The notes under the pieces were generated by a model. That model saw only the letters and a list, made by a program, of their open reading frames with translations, was not told the origin of the DNA and did no database searches. Position numbers and translations under genes: made by a program. A stretch of 64,000 nt of DNA from Paramacrobiotus metropolitanus. Its lineage: Eukaryota; Tardigrada; Eutardigrada; Parachela; Macrobiotidae. This document shows, in pieces, positions 51,266 through 64,000 of this stretch (positions are counted from its first letter, which is position 1; each line of letters starts with the position of its first letter). The DNA is taken from assembly GCF_019649055.1 (NCBI RefSeq), contig NW_026570222.1, forward strand, positions 2,790,001 through 2,854,000, in the 5' to 3' direction.

Positions 51266-51940
51266 CTAGATCACGCTAATGCCACTTTTATCAGTGAATT
51301 CCACAGCGGCTTTAACATTCTCGTCAAATAATTCAAAGCGTACTGGCATCTCCAAAATATAAAATGGATTTTTCAGTGCATAATCCGCATAAATTTGATA
51401 CAGCTTCCGCAGTAATGCATCGGCCCCTTCCTGCTTCAAATCCGTCAGAATCAGGAATTTGGTTCCCGTGATGGTCTGGAAACAGTGCAATCGGAATGCA
51501 TCAGTATCCAGGGTTCGCATTCCCGACGAATTAGGTTCGGGAGAGAGCTGCGCGCTGATGGCATACAATGAATGGAATGTGCTGGTTAGCATGAGTCGCT
51601 CGTTGGTCTTCAGAGGGGCTCGACCGAATTTAATACTAACAGGATAATTGGCCGGGTTGTTCAGGAATTCCAGCACTTCTTGCTCGGCTCGTTTCTGTGC
51701 TGGATCGCCTTGGATGTTTCGGCCGACAACTGGGATACCATTTACGGAGAGAACGCTGTAACCTACGCGGATATTATCAGCTTCTCCGAAACGGACCACC
51801 AAACGTTCGTCCATGAACTCCAGCGAGAATTCCAAGGGATAACTGAAGGTTTTCTCCACTTCATTCCGTTGAACATTGTGGTCGTAGTGATAGATCAGCC
51901 CTCCGGCCTTATTGACAATGTACAGAGAATAAACAACCAT
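51266..51940 (-). CDS. TRAPPC4: TRAPP complex subunit 4 (synbindin)
   Basis: A core subunit of the TRAPP tethering complexes that activate Rab1/Ypt1 at the ER-Golgi. Intronless, 224 residues (human 219). The start MVVYSLYIVNKAGGLIYH is the longin-fold first strand. The PDZ-like insertion characteristic of TRAPPC4 is visible (IRVGYSVLSVNGIPVVG, FLNNPANYPVSIKF). The C-terminal SNARE-like half contains LTSTFHSLYAISAQLSPE, HCFQTITGTKFLI, YADYALKNPFY and MPVRFELFD. Confidence 0.96.
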   Translation of the reverse strand: MVVYSLYIVNKAGGLIYHYDHNVQRNEVEKTFSYPLEFSLEFMDERLVVRFGEADNIRVGYSVLSVNGIPVVGRNIQGDPAQKRAEQEVLEFLNNPANYPVSIKFGRAPLKTNERLMLTSTFHSLYAISAQLSPEPNSSGMRTLDTDAFRLHCFQTITGTKFLILTDLKQEGADALLRKLYQIYADYALKNPFYILEMPVRFELFDENVKAAVEFTDKSGISVI

Positions 51941-52697
51941 GGTGCAGCAGAATCAGGACAAATTACGAATTGGTAATGGTTGTCCAGATTCCACATAAAG
52001 TTACATGTAATGTCGGATTGTGTTTAGTTCAGCAGCTTCAGCTCAAAGGCAAAAACGCAGAATTAACTTCACCAGACAGCCTAAAAACTAGCAAAACTGA
52101 AAACTTTAACAGAATTTAGTAGACGTGCATGCAGTGGCTGCACGGCACACCAGTACGAGTAAGTACAGTAAGTAAATTTGGAATTGACAAAGTGTAGCAA
52201 AGGAATTGAAAGTCGGCAAAGCTGTACCAAAGCTGCATACTGCTCGTGCTGTTGATGTTTCCGACGGAAACATCACTACAAATACTAATCTCGAGCAAAA
52301 TTATCCTAAAATCTTGGATTGTTCTTAGAACAAAAACGGAAAACACATACTCTGTCACATAGGTATTGTTATGATTAACGGTAGTGCATTGGAATTTCAA
52401 GTTAGCTAAAGCAAAATGTTTTCTAAAAACGCTCCCTTGCCCACACAAAATGTCAATGAGTATCTTTTCAGTCAGAACTTCACAAGTCCATGTTAAAATT
52501 TCTTATTATTTCAAGACTACCATGCTTCTCGTAAATTTCCAACAGCATGATGTTAATTTCGATCCTTTATTTGCTGCAGTATGATTACGCATATATCGAA
52601 AACACTTGTTGAAATATGTAAAATCAAATTTAGAAGCCATAAATTTTGCTGCTAACAAGCAATCACCAGAACAAGAGCATATGAAAATGAAAGACAA
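51941..52697. other. Gap between TRAPPC4 and PIK3R4
   Basis: TRAPPC4 promoter side and PIK3R4 3' flank, both minus strand. No exon supported. Confidence 0.45.
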
Positions 52698-55600
52698 TCA
52701 CTTCCACACTTTGATAATACCATCCCGAGATCCAGAAACAATAAACAGCTGATTTGCAGTTGAACAAATAACCAAATCTGTGATAATGTCGGAATGACCG
52801 GTAAACGGAGAATCCACAAGAGAACGTGAGGTGGTATCCGCTTCCTTCATCATCGAAGCAGAGATACTCGCAGAAGTGGACATTGATCGTATAGATGACT
52901 GGTATTCATGAATGATATCTGTCCCATCCACATGATAATTTCTAAAATATAGCAGCCATATGAAGCGATATTTATGTTAAATGCGACCTCAAGTTTCTAA
53001 CCATCATACCTGCAGAACAGTTTCCGATCAGGAAGTGTTTCACCGGCTGCCGATGAGATCATGTATGACATTTCTGGAGCCACGCCATCCCAATATCGAA
53101 TTCGCCGATCCGTACCACCGGTTATGCAGCTAAATGATCGTGCATCCGACATCACCACTTGTAAGCCGCGAATACTATCCTGATTCACCTGTGATAAAAA
53201 AACTATCTCAGTTTACAAACCCAAAGAAACAAACAACCAGAAGATACATTCGATGAAATTCTGTCAAACACTATCCGACGCCCATTTGGAAGACTACGGC
53301 AAGTGCTTACCGATAAAGGTTGTGTCATAGAGGTTGCGAAAGGCCACTCCAAAGACCAGTTAACCGTAATCCGGTTTCTGTATCCCATACTGAGACTTCA
53401 TTATTCCCTTTAACGCAGGCAATAACTGCATTATCCAGCTTGGGATGCGTGTATAAACGGCCGATCGCACTTCCCATGGGGTGGTGGAGAGACGAAATGG
53501 CCAGGCGAAACCTTAGGTCCCATGTTATCATGTAGCCATCCATACTTCCAGTTGTAATCCAGCTCTGTTCCGAGCTGACGCAGAATGTCTTCAGCATGCC
53601 TGAATGTTTGTCAGTAATGTTTAAGAACACAGTCAAACTAGAAATACGACCAATCTACGTAGAACACACAGCAATTGCAAAAATCAAAGAAACATTTACG
53701 ACGAAGTAGTGAATAATGAAAAACAGAATCTCATATGAAAATGCTTTTGGGAAAGAAAGCTTACCGTGGCGCAAATCACTGTCCAGTTTCCATACGAAGT
53801 TAGGAGTACGCAGATCCCATCCGCAAACTGCACCCATTGATGTACAAAACGTTATGATGTTCTGCGATCCTAAATCGAAAGAATTTACGGCTGTGATATA
53901 TCAGTCATTATATTCAACACCATATGATAAGAATTTCGGTACATCTGCCACATGCATGATGTAGTCAACAAAATTGTGTGGTGTTATTTTGCAATTCAAG
54001 TTTATTTTAACCAAGAAAACGCTACATAACGCACCACTTTACTTCCAACCAACTATCTGTACCTGGGTCGCAATATCCCATTTCAACGACAATTCCATCC
54101 CGTTTAGGATCAATAAATTTTTCCAGCTTGACTTGACCTTTAGAGTGATCGGCATCCATCCTAAGAAACACAAAACCACATCACTTTTATGGTATTTGAG
54201 ACCACAGCTGCAAAATGCAAATATTGAACCAGATGGCAGAAATTACCGAACTACATGAATCGCTCCATTTTCCCCTGCGCAGGCAAACGATTTCCACTCC
54301 TCGCAATATGTCATAGCCCGAACAGGGCTGCCAAGGCTCTTATACGTATATTTGGCACGATTAGACAGACCGCGTCCCTCCATTTTCGCACAGTCCCATA
54401 GCTTGACCGCTCCATCCAACGAACAGCTTAAAATATCCCCATTGTTTTTATTCGAACGCAACCTGTAAGCATTCAGCAGATGTATTTCATTTTCCTAATC
54501 AAGCAACAAATGGAGGCTCCAAAAAGTATTTTTTACCTAACAATTCCATGAGGATGTTCATGCAGATGTGCTACGAGAGTGCCGCTAGGCCGCCATTCTT
54601 TCAGCAAATCTGCATACATCGGCGGTGGTTCGAGATCACTCAGTGACACTTCGTTACTAAGCACTACCCCTCGTTCTTGCTGGCGATTCTGAATGAAACT
54701 CTGCAGTTCGCGTTCACAGGTTGGAATTCTCACTGCGTACAAAACAGATTTCACGGAAGAAAAAACAAACAGTGAGGACTATCTAACGACAGATCAATTT
54801 TACGTACCAACTACGAGAAAAATGAAACCGTACCTCGAATGGCGGAAGCGCCGCCTACGAGGCTAGCATCACGACTTTCTCCCACAGTTTCGCCAACAGA
54901 TTCGTGCGCCACAGGCACTGGTGTCAACGACACGTTCGACGGCTTGAAAACAGTGTCCCATTCTTCGTTCTATCAAGTTCCAGCAGTTAAACTTAAAGTG
55001 GCTGTATTACATGCGTGGTTGCGAGTAGTGCTTACCATAGCCGTTCGTAATGCCACATCATTCACTAATTGTTTACTTCCTTTCGTCAAAGTTGCCGACG
55101 AGCTCATGGAATCAACAGCTTCGAGACCAGGTGGTTCTGGAATGCTCCGAATCGGCACGGACGGTCCGATTTTCACTGTGTTCTTAGTTCTTTCCGCCTG
55201 ATCTTCAGCTTGTATAGCCAGTTCTTGCTCCATCGTCGGTGAAGGAAGTCGCAGTCGCATTATGAAGTCTTTCATCAGCTGCACAATAAACCGTTAGTTA
55301 AAACTTACAACTGGGAACATTACCACGGTCTGTAAACAGCGAAGTGAATAATCAATATCTTCTGATCGCCCGCTTAATTAAACTTGGATAATGAACTAAC
55401 CAGCACTTTGGCTTTATCTGTCGGTACTATTTCATGGGCATGGAGTTTCTGATACAGCTGATTTTCGGCAATAGTGGAGGCACGCATGCTTCGAAAGCCG
55501 TCATTATCGTTTACTATCCTCAACCGCTCATCACTGTTTCCTTCCAGAAACTCCAAAAGCTTCCGACCAGCTCGATCTCCAGAAAATATACTATAAATCC

Positions 55601-58600
55601 GACGATTGAGTGGTGGCATTAACGCTCCGGATAACGATTCCTATGCCACCAAAGAATAAGAACGGAAGTAAATGCAAAATGAAATATTTATGGACTACAC
55701 ACTTTTCTGCTGAAATACAAAGCAGTTCTTTTCTGCCTAGTGAATCAACCCAGTTTCAAATCCTTACCTCATTGTCTATGAAGACGATCTGATGATCCAA
55801 AAATGGCAGAACCATTGGACGTATTCGTATTTGTTGATCCGCATAATCAGTTTTCTTAGCGGCAACGGCAAATAACGCGACAGCTGTACGGCGAATCCAA
55901 CTGTTCTAGAACGACATAACAAAAACGTTCAATCTGCACAAGTTAAAAAGCTTAATCACTCTACTCCGGCTAACCGGGTGAACCAGAAGCGCAGAACAAA
56001 ACGCCAGCAATTCCATGATGGATTTCTTTGGTATCAACTGAAGTTTGACAAGATCCAAAAACGAAGTCAGGGCGTGAAACACCACGAACTCCTCCGGATC
56101 GGTAAGCCCCTGTGAAGATAAATACAGATTCCTATCCGGATCGGAATAGTTGCATATGAATACCATGTTTTACAAATCAGCGCCATACCTGCTCCAGGAG
56201 TGCCCGAAAAACACCAGCACCTTCTAATCCAACAAACGATGCCAGCCCAACAATGGATCGAAAGAACGCTGCACGCAACTGCCAGTCAGGCTGCGATAAA
56301 ATAAAAGGCATTACTATCTGGTCACCACATCGGTAACAAATATATCTATTCCGCTGCATATTATCGATCTTGTATAAGTATCTACATAATTCCTCACATA
56401 TAAAAGTACTCTATAAATAGTAGTTATACATATAATTAATCCGATGAACAGTAATATTAACAATTAACATATGGGTTTACTAGGCTAACCTTTTCGTTAA
56501 GAAAGGTGACCAAATGAGGCAGAATACTTTCCCGAGTAAGTTTCCGCCCGAAAACTTGACATAACTTCCCCATGCCATATTCCAGCAGCGCTCGTTTGAC
56601 CGCATTGCTCTGCTTCAATATGAGTTTCTCCAATAGAGACTGCAGATATTTTAGTAAAAGGATACGTTCCACATCAAAAGGATACCGATCTTCATCGTGT
56701 AATGAATACAGGGAATCTTGGTTAGCCGTTGAGCCATTGGTCTGGCACAGATAAGACCGCTCCAGAAACGTCATGGCGATCTCCGCAATTTGGGCGATAT
56801 GCATGGCGAAAGTAATTCGTACGTGCTGATTATTGTCATCCACTAATTTTTCCATGTCCGGCAAGATGTATGCGCGGAAGATGTGACCTTCGTTACGGCG
56901 AACACAGGGAACCGCTTGCAAAACCTTTACAAAGGTTTTTATAAAACTCGCCCGCACTATGGCTAGGCGATCCTCCACACACGTAAGCTAGAGCGGAAAT
57001 CATAATTAGAAAAAAGCCATGAATTTTCGTACGGTTAACTGAAAACCTTAAAGCGCATTGAAATTAACACATGTCAGATAAATACAATGCTACACAAAAC
57101 TGACCATCCAAAAAACTTTTCAATAACTTTTCGTCAGTGCGAGAGTACACACGATTTCCTTATGCTGGTTTACCAAGTAAGGCAGAAGTCGATCCAAGAC
57201 GATCTCTACGGGTAACAAGGGTGCCAGTATTTCGGCAATTTCTAAAGCGGCTAACTTGGCATCGCTGTGGCTTAAATTTCTCCAGTGCGATAACAGCAGT
57301 GGTAAAATCAGTACAATACATTCTGAGGATCCTCCCAGCTTTTCAATCACTCCAGAAAGATCGTTCCGCAATCTAAAAAGTGGTTCTTAAAACGCATAAC
57401 CGAGCAGCTACACCCCGGACAGTACCATACCTCATTATCTTATTATCTGGAATATCAGGAGTGCAATATGAAAAGATGTAACTGTTCAGAAACAAGTAGA
57501 AACATTCCGGGAAAACTGTTTCACGCAAAGCATTCAGGTAGTAGATAGCCCGATGCCGCACCGAGGGATCTTTCTCAATCATATTCTGAATAAGAACCTG
57601 AAAAAGAAAGTAAAGGTTTCAAGAATTCCCCTACTAGCGTTTGCCGCTGTAAAAAGTTTAATGGTATGGAAAAAAACGCTACTATAAAAAAAGTCACATA
57701 TTCTAACACATCATTTCATAAATAATGGAGCCAAAAATTACCCTCAAATCTTCCGATTCAACCTTTTTTATGGCATCAGAAGGATAAAACTCCCCGTTGC
57801 GATACGCCAGCAACTTCGACAAATCAAATGGTGCCTCTCCATCTCCAAAAAATTCCAAAAACACACATCTGTAAGTAAAACAAAATTTTAACATCAACTG
57901 TATATGAAACGAAGATAACTGAGCCACTCATAACCCTACAGATTTTCAAACAAAATTTTAAGTACCTAGATTCAAAGATGCTGCACAAAACTTACCCCAC
58001 AGAAAAAATGTCCATGGACCAGTCTAGCGCGCCCATGCGTACTTCTTGTTGCTGGTCAGGAAGATTGATCTTAGAGCTTATAACATCTACGGATTCAGCA
58101 ACGCCTCGCAAAAACCGTTCAGGAGCAATGTAACACGTCCGTCTCCGACTTGTATCAAAGAAGTAATTGAAATCCGCTGGGTCTCCCTATAAAAGAATCA
58201 ACGTTTGCAGCTCTTCAGCGCAAACGAACGCAGAAATGATATCCAATCATGGAAAAATGCATAAGAAAAAATTAGGTAACCTCCTCAAAAATTGCATTTC
58301 GTATTAATAATCAGCGGCAGTATGCAGAGAATTATGGATGATAGGGCAATCCCAATCATCGTGTACAAAATGTATTCAATACACATTGTCAAAATTGTAG
58401 CGGCAAATTCATGCACAAATCAACATAAACTGAATTTTAGTATAATATTAATATCATTTAATACTTCACACAATGACACCAAAGCAAATACTTACATCGG
58501 GGAGATAAGTCGGTTTATAACTTGCGAAATCCACCAAATACACCCAGTTCCAGCTCGTTATTGCTATATTGGCCGATTTAATGTCGCCGTGATAAATCTG

Positions 58601-59456
58601 CAAAAACAAAGGATTATTTGATTTATCACGATAACAGACAACTTAAAGAAGCGGCAATAAATTAATAACTAACATTTTTTGCGTGACACTCTTGTAATCC
58701 ATTCAAAATCTGGAACGCAATCCACCGCTTTTCGATATCCACTAGGTAGGGTCGCGCACTCATTCGATCGTATAGGGTATCCTTAATGTAAGTGCGACAA
58801 AGTGCTGCAAACTTATCCGATTTCTGAAAACAAGAGCATATTTAGTAACGATTACTCAAGTTGCGAACAAAATTTAAAACAGTTTAAAAAACAAATAATT
58901 CATTCGCTACACACCACACCCAAATGTCGCTTCTTGCATGGAAAGCATGCAGTATTGTCTAACAGAAAACCAAAACTTTTTTTACCGTGAAAAAGGAGAA
59001 CGGCAAACAATGCAAAAAGCTTTGCATATTTTCCCGTTGAACTGCAAACGAACAAGATGTAATTCCGAGCTGACTGCCAAATCAAAATACAAATTTTATC
59101 ATACACTGTAGTGCTTTGTCATACGGTTCCAAACTGAGACTTCTATCGTGAATCACAAAGACTTTAACAACACAGGATCCTTCCTGAAACCACAACAAAC
59201 ATCACAGATTTCGTGATCAGCAAGCGGAATACGCACGACGCGAATGAACAGCTGAACACACTTGTGATTTGTCCGTGCCACTTTCATGAATCGAGTACTC
59301 CCCAGCCTAAAAACCCCGAAGACGGTGAGGAGAGATGCACAAAAATAACAAGCAAGGCTCTTACTTTGCAGACAACTGGAATCCAGGAAGGTCCATAAGG
59401 TAATGCTCGATCGGATAGATCTGATCCGCACCCGAAACGGAATACTGATTCCCCAT
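52698..59456 (-). CDS. PIK3R4: PI3-kinase regulatory subunit 4 (VPS15)
   Basis: Scaffold and pseudokinase of the VPS34 complexes in autophagy and endosome sorting. It is a long gene of many short introns. The start [20 protein letters not shown] has the N-myristoylation glycine. The kinase-like domain has HGDIKSANI and then the family's DFAS instead of DFG ([16 protein letters not shown]), followed by [24 protein letters not shown] repeats cover about 55.3-57.6 kb ([47 protein letters not shown]). The C-terminal WD40 propeller covers 52.7-54.7 kb ([39 protein letters not shown]). The stop is at 52698. It is divergent from DCAF1, with 675 bases between start codons. Confidence 0.95.
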
Positions 59457-60130
59457 GATGAAAGCAGTTTTGTCGAAAGACGAGACAAAAACTGCTTATG
59501 ATCAGACCTAGTTATCCTATGGGTCTCCTTCTACATCATACGGTCAGTGTGTCAAAGTGTCAAACTAACCATGATCCAACGGATAGAAAAATTCTAAAAG
59601 AGAAGATTTAACAAACTTTACAGAGTTTGAGAGAAAATAAAAGGAAATCGATAAGATAGCCAAACTCAGCTGGTAAGCCTGGTATAAATAGGGCTAACAA
59701 ATGCGTTTGGCTAACAGCTGACTACCGTACGAAGCCATATGCATAGTGCTGTGGCTGTTGTCGGACAGATGGCTTGATTAAACGGAACCGTTGTCACGGC
59801 GTTGTATTTTTATTTTTTAGTTCTAATAACTTTTGCGAGAGAATCTGGGAGGTATTAATCGTTTTTTAACTGATTTACTGAAAACCTGGAATCGTAGGAA
59901 TTTGGAAATTTATGTTCGTTATCGTGGTGGTGGGTCCTAACTACTGATTGGGAAACGGGATTCTGAGATTTGCGCGTAAGAACGAAGTTGGAGCTGATTT
60001 TGGCTTTGACTGTCGTTGTGGCTTCTCGAAATTCCGAAGTGACCGTTATCGTTGTTCTGTTTTGCTCCACTTTATGTTTGCCATCCCTCCTGTAAAATCC
60101 GCGATTCGTTAGGAATAAATTGACTTTAAC
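59457..60130. promoter_or_regulatory. Divergent promoter region of PIK3R4 and DCAF1
   Basis: 674 bases between two outward-reading start codons. No site could be placed with confidence. Confidence 0.4.
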
Positions 60131-63100
60131 ATGGACAATGACCATAACTATCAGCTGGACGCCGACGAGGATCCCTTAATATATCCGTTCAATCCCGAAC
60201 AGAACGGCGAACCTGGCTTCCCGGTCGACATCGATTTCGGCGTCCAGGACCAGGAACTGCAAGATCTGGAAATTAATTATTTCGATGATCACCCCAACGG
60301 TTACAAGGAGACGAGAGCTTCCAAGAGAACCCGAGCGCAGGTTCCAGAAAACTTCCGGAATGGCGCTACCGCTTGCATGGAGCAGTTTGTTGAGAACGTG
60401 CGGCAGAAAGTTCGCAGTCCACTGGTTACGGAAAATATGAAAAAGTAGGTAGATGATTTCGAATAATATCTTCCTGCGTCGGTAATCGGCGCAACGTGAT
60501 GATGATGTTTGCCAGCCAACTTTGATTCAATTCAACCAGTTTCATATTTTTGCTTCGATTATGTTTACAAGTGGACCAATTATTGTTAAACGGTAACTGT
60601 TACAGACTTAGTACAGTGTTACTATAACATTTTGAATTAGCCGTGTCAGTTTAAAAGTTTACCTTTTTTCTGTTGCTTGACTGAGTGGAATATAGTTGTG
60701 CACGGATACTGATAACTTATTAATTTCCGTAATATGTATGATTTCCTGGCCAATAGTACTTAATGTGTTATCAACAGGTTGCTGCTCTAGTCATTTTCAA
60801 CGACTGAACCACCGGTGTGAAACTTCTGTTTATGGATTAGCACTTGCTGTACATTTTTTTCTTACAGGCTCTGCGAGCTTATTCAGGAATCTTTTGAAGA
60901 ATATCTGGGACTGCATCGAGACCCAACAGAAGATATTAATTCGGTGTCGGTCGTGGAGTGTCCAAAGCTGCATTTCCTGTTGGAAAAATTTGGTACAATC
61001 CACGGTGACCACGATAGCGATGAGGAGATTAGCGAATTTTACAAAACGGTATTCAGATTTTTGCTGAATATATTATTCTGTTATACGTTAATTCGATTTT
61101 TTGTTTGATAGCTTGCCAAGCACTTTGTCGTCGTCGCTGACGATGCCGATATGCAGTATTATGGCTGCGTTATATTGTACTCTGTGATGCAAGGTTTTTG
61201 GGCCAGTTCACCCGAATACGCAAAGATATTTTTTGAAAATGAAATATTTTTCCCATTTATGCACTTCATGCATACCAATCCACCAGGTGATCCCGTGCTC
61301 CGCTTACCTGCTCGACATCAAACGGAAATTCGAGCCATATTATGCGGATTATACGGAACGCTGTTTGAGCGAGCTACCCTGGAAGATTTCACTGTGAATT
61401 TTGGCGTCATTCGAAAATTGGTATGTCTAACTTGCGCATAAATGTTGTGGGCGTTTCGGCTTCCTTTTAGCGCGGATTTTATTTAATTTTTCTTGGGACA
61501 TAAGTTACTCGTACACTAAATATATCTATCAACTTAATAGTTTTCTGTTTATCCATAGTAAATGCTGTAATAAATCATTGTTTGGTCTGTCGTTCGTGTT
61601 TCATTATGATTTTTGTAATGTAGTTACCGGGACACCTTTCACAACTCCGCAGTTATATAGCGACTTTGAAACCTTCTGAACCATCCGATGCGCGCCCGGA
61701 ACCGCCGCCAGTTTTCAGTACGCCTAATGTTCCGACAACGTCCCAGCGATCCGGTACTAAGCGGCGATTAGACCGGACAAAGAGTGTTTTGGATTCTGGC
61801 AGTTCGACACCCTCGTCAAGTCGCCGGAAAAAGGCCAAGCTCACGACTTCGACTGATGTTGTTAGATTAAATATTGATGAAACGTCTTCTTCTTCTTCCT
61901 GGGCTGAATATGAAAGGCATCAGATCGGTGAACTATCCCAAAACTTCCGAATCTTACCCACCATGGACGAAAAACTTGAAATTCGATTGACTTTGGATTT
62001 GCTGGTCGGTCTGGCGTCTGTTCGTGATTTTGATACCACTTTCCAGGAAGTGGATGTTTTGGGATTATGCTTTGATTTCTTGGACGCCCGAAAAAAATTA
62101 ACTATTCGAGTTATGGGCCAGGCGATACATGTGAGTCGCTTGAAATGAACAGTCGCTTAGTAGAATAAGCAATACCAGTTATGGAGCACTCCCTTCTGCC
62201 TGAGCGCGTTTAATGATACTTCTTCTGTTTAGTTGCTCGCCAATCTTGTACGGAATTCTCGCTTTGGTACCAGGCTGTTGGAAACACCATTACGCTTTAT
62301 TCAGATGATGAAAATCCCCAAGCCATCCATTCCTTCCGTCTTTGTTGTGAAGTTGTTCGCTCACGTTGTCTCTTCTTCTGAATACGCGCTGGAAACAGTA
62401 TGTTTGCATTTTTTCATCGTAAAAATTAATGATCTTCCGAATATTTATTTTAGCGTTTTCCACGCCTTAGCGTGTATGATTTTTGTCCGGTTACTTTTCA
62501 CAGCTACCAGTTGTCCTAATTTCTTTTCCGTTTGTGATAGATGGTAAAATATCCTGACCTTGTCCAGAATACGACAGCTTTCATGGTCGAATATGGACTG
62601 CAATCTGGACATGAGTCAGCTCGAAAATGGGCAGCAAAATTTTTTATTTATGCCCTGAAGTTTCGTGCTTTTATCGATACCTTCGACGAGCCGAAAGTGG
62701 ACGGTCTCCGCACTTTGTTAAACATGGTAGGCCATGGACTGCTCTCTGACTTTTGTTAATAGTCAACTGTTTACGCTATTTTAGAAGCCAAATACTTTTA
62801 TATTTGCAAAAAAGGGCCGTAGCCTTTTATTATGTATTCTAAAACATGTCCGTTATTTAATTTTTGCAGATTGGTCGCTATGATTATTTATGGCAAAATG
62901 AATTAGAACGGCAGTTATCGGACGAGGAACAGCTGATGTCCGCATCGGATGCGTTGCATCTGCTCTATCAAGTGTTAAACTGCTATTTTACAACTGATAT
63001 GATTATCAAGGCTGAATGGTTTCGCCAAGATCTTCTGCGTCGGGCTCGTGAGAATAAAAAGGAAATAGCTCTGGAAAGCAAATTTCCCCGCATTGCACCA

Positions 63101-64000
63101 AATAAGGTACTTAATTCATTTGTGCTGCACATGAAAGAAATTTGTGTAACCAAAGCGTTCCTAATCAGATGCTGATATGACGATGACACTTTAAAATACA
63201 GTCGAACGGATAGCGAGCATCAGCGGTGAAATGGTCTGATTTATTTTTGTAGGTTTTCTTTTTGGAAAAAGAGGAAATGGATGATCTTCGAGATTTCCTC
63301 TTGGCTCACGTCCCTTTGTGCCGAATTCGAACACGGCGGGATCGTATACTGCGCTTTGTACAGTTTGATGGTGTTACGCGTCTTCTGAGGCTGCTGGAAC
63401 TCGACAAGTTTACGATGATAACCAACAGAGAGTTCACTGTTGTTCCGTTTCACAAGATTGGATTAGAGATTCTGGAAAAATGCGTCCTGTCAAAATGTGC
63501 TCAGGATGCGATCATCAGCTACACGACTTCGGATCAGTCGTTTCCGTATACTGGATTTGGGTAATCTTCCGTTGATTTCGGTATGAATACGCCTGACATT
63601 TGGTTATTCTTGGTTTGGCAGGATGTTGATCGACATGTCGGTGAAGTATTCGTCCAGTGATACGAGCGATGTGAAAAAAAGTGCCGATACCGCAGTTAAA
63701 AAGTCTGCGTTGGATGTTTTATGCAATTGTATCTTCGGAATGCGAACTGGGGTGAATCTTAGGCTTTGCATCCAAAAGGCAGTGTTTTGCTGCCCTTTAT
63801 CATGGACACTACGTACTGTATATAGATATTATTTTATTAACTGCAGTTTGCAATGGAAAAGTATATTGTGACCGGCGTCCGTTCTGCTTCATAATCGGGC
63901 TTCGATAACGCTCAGCTCTGCAAAGTTAATGTTCAGGGCTATTTTTTTCAGAAAGATCCAGAGGAGAGTGAGCTGACGGAGAGTCAAGGGAAAAGTCGAC
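60131..64000 (+). CDS. DCAF1: DDB1- and CUL4-associated factor 1 (DCAF1/VprBP), 3' end outside the window
   Basis: Substrate receptor of the CUL4-DDB1 ubiquitin ligase. Exons begin 60131-60444 and then 60868 onward; later exons lie near 61.1, 61.6, 62.2, 62.5, 62.9, 63.25 and 63.6 kb, and a last one runs from about 63952 off the edge. The N-terminus is acidic (YQLDADEDPLIYPFNPEQNG). Armadillo-like helices follow (LLEKFGTIHG, LPARHQTEIRAILCGLYG). A Ser/Thr/basic linker (61.67-61.87 kb) leads to SSSSWAEYERHQIG and FRILPTMDEKLEIRLTL, matching the DCAF1 block before its helical repeats. RFVQFDGVTRLLRLL, LEILEKCVLSKCAQ and VKKSALDVLCNCIFG also fit. The WD40 part and acidic tail must be to the right. 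Confidence 0.85.

Noticed and set aside
58540..58620. Loss of the DFG glycine in the VPS15 kinase domain
   Set aside because: DFAS is the normal form in the VPS15 family and so is not a defect of this gene.

Overview
The window is a gene-dense stretch of nuclear DNA from an animal. Nearly every gene is split by spliceosomal GT-AG introns, mostly 50 to 1300 bases long, and the set is metazoan (yippee-like, acid sphingomyelinase, NOSIP, DCAF1, VPS15, MIPEP, PIGO). The short introns, close spacing and several proteins I cannot match suggest a small-genome invertebrate. A tardigrade-like ecdysozoan is my guess, but the sequence does not prove a phylum.

Layout, left half: the 3' part of PIGO (+), a FAM166/CIMIP2-like axonemal protein (-), mitochondrial intermediate peptidase (-), a tartrate-resistant acid phosphatase (+), a repeat-bearing gap, yippee-like YPEL (+), triosephosphate isomerase (-), a short bacterial-type asparaginase (+), acid sphingomyelinase (-) and the PAPS transporter SLC35B2 (-).

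Middle, about 31.7-44.4 kb: a different kind of region with no housekeeping genes. It holds a 371-bp near-perfect fold-back palindrome and a cluster of small secreted, Pro/Thr-rich proteins I cannot name. Two of these (37966-39307 and 40031-41695) are tandem paralogs. Each has four exons, every intron is phase 1, and both end in the same C-terminal LFGW motif. A multi-exon extracellular protein with beta-sandwich-like repeats follows (42.8-44.4 kb).

Right half: pyrroline-5-carboxylate reductase (-), NOSIP (+, with an apparent one-base frameshift), GINS4/SLD5 (+, intronless), TRAPPC4 (-, intronless), PIK3R4/VPS15 (-) and the 5' part of DCAF1 (+), which runs off the right edge.

The genes do not form one pathway. 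They share short intergenic spaces, and several are divergent pairs that probably share a promoter region (MIPEP/ACP5, TPI/asparaginase, PYCR/NOSIP, PIK3R4/DCAF1). The items most worth following are the asparaginase (possible horizontal transfer), the tandem secreted family, an in-frame N-terminal extension of TPI, several RNA-like hairpins and the two inverted-repeat elements.
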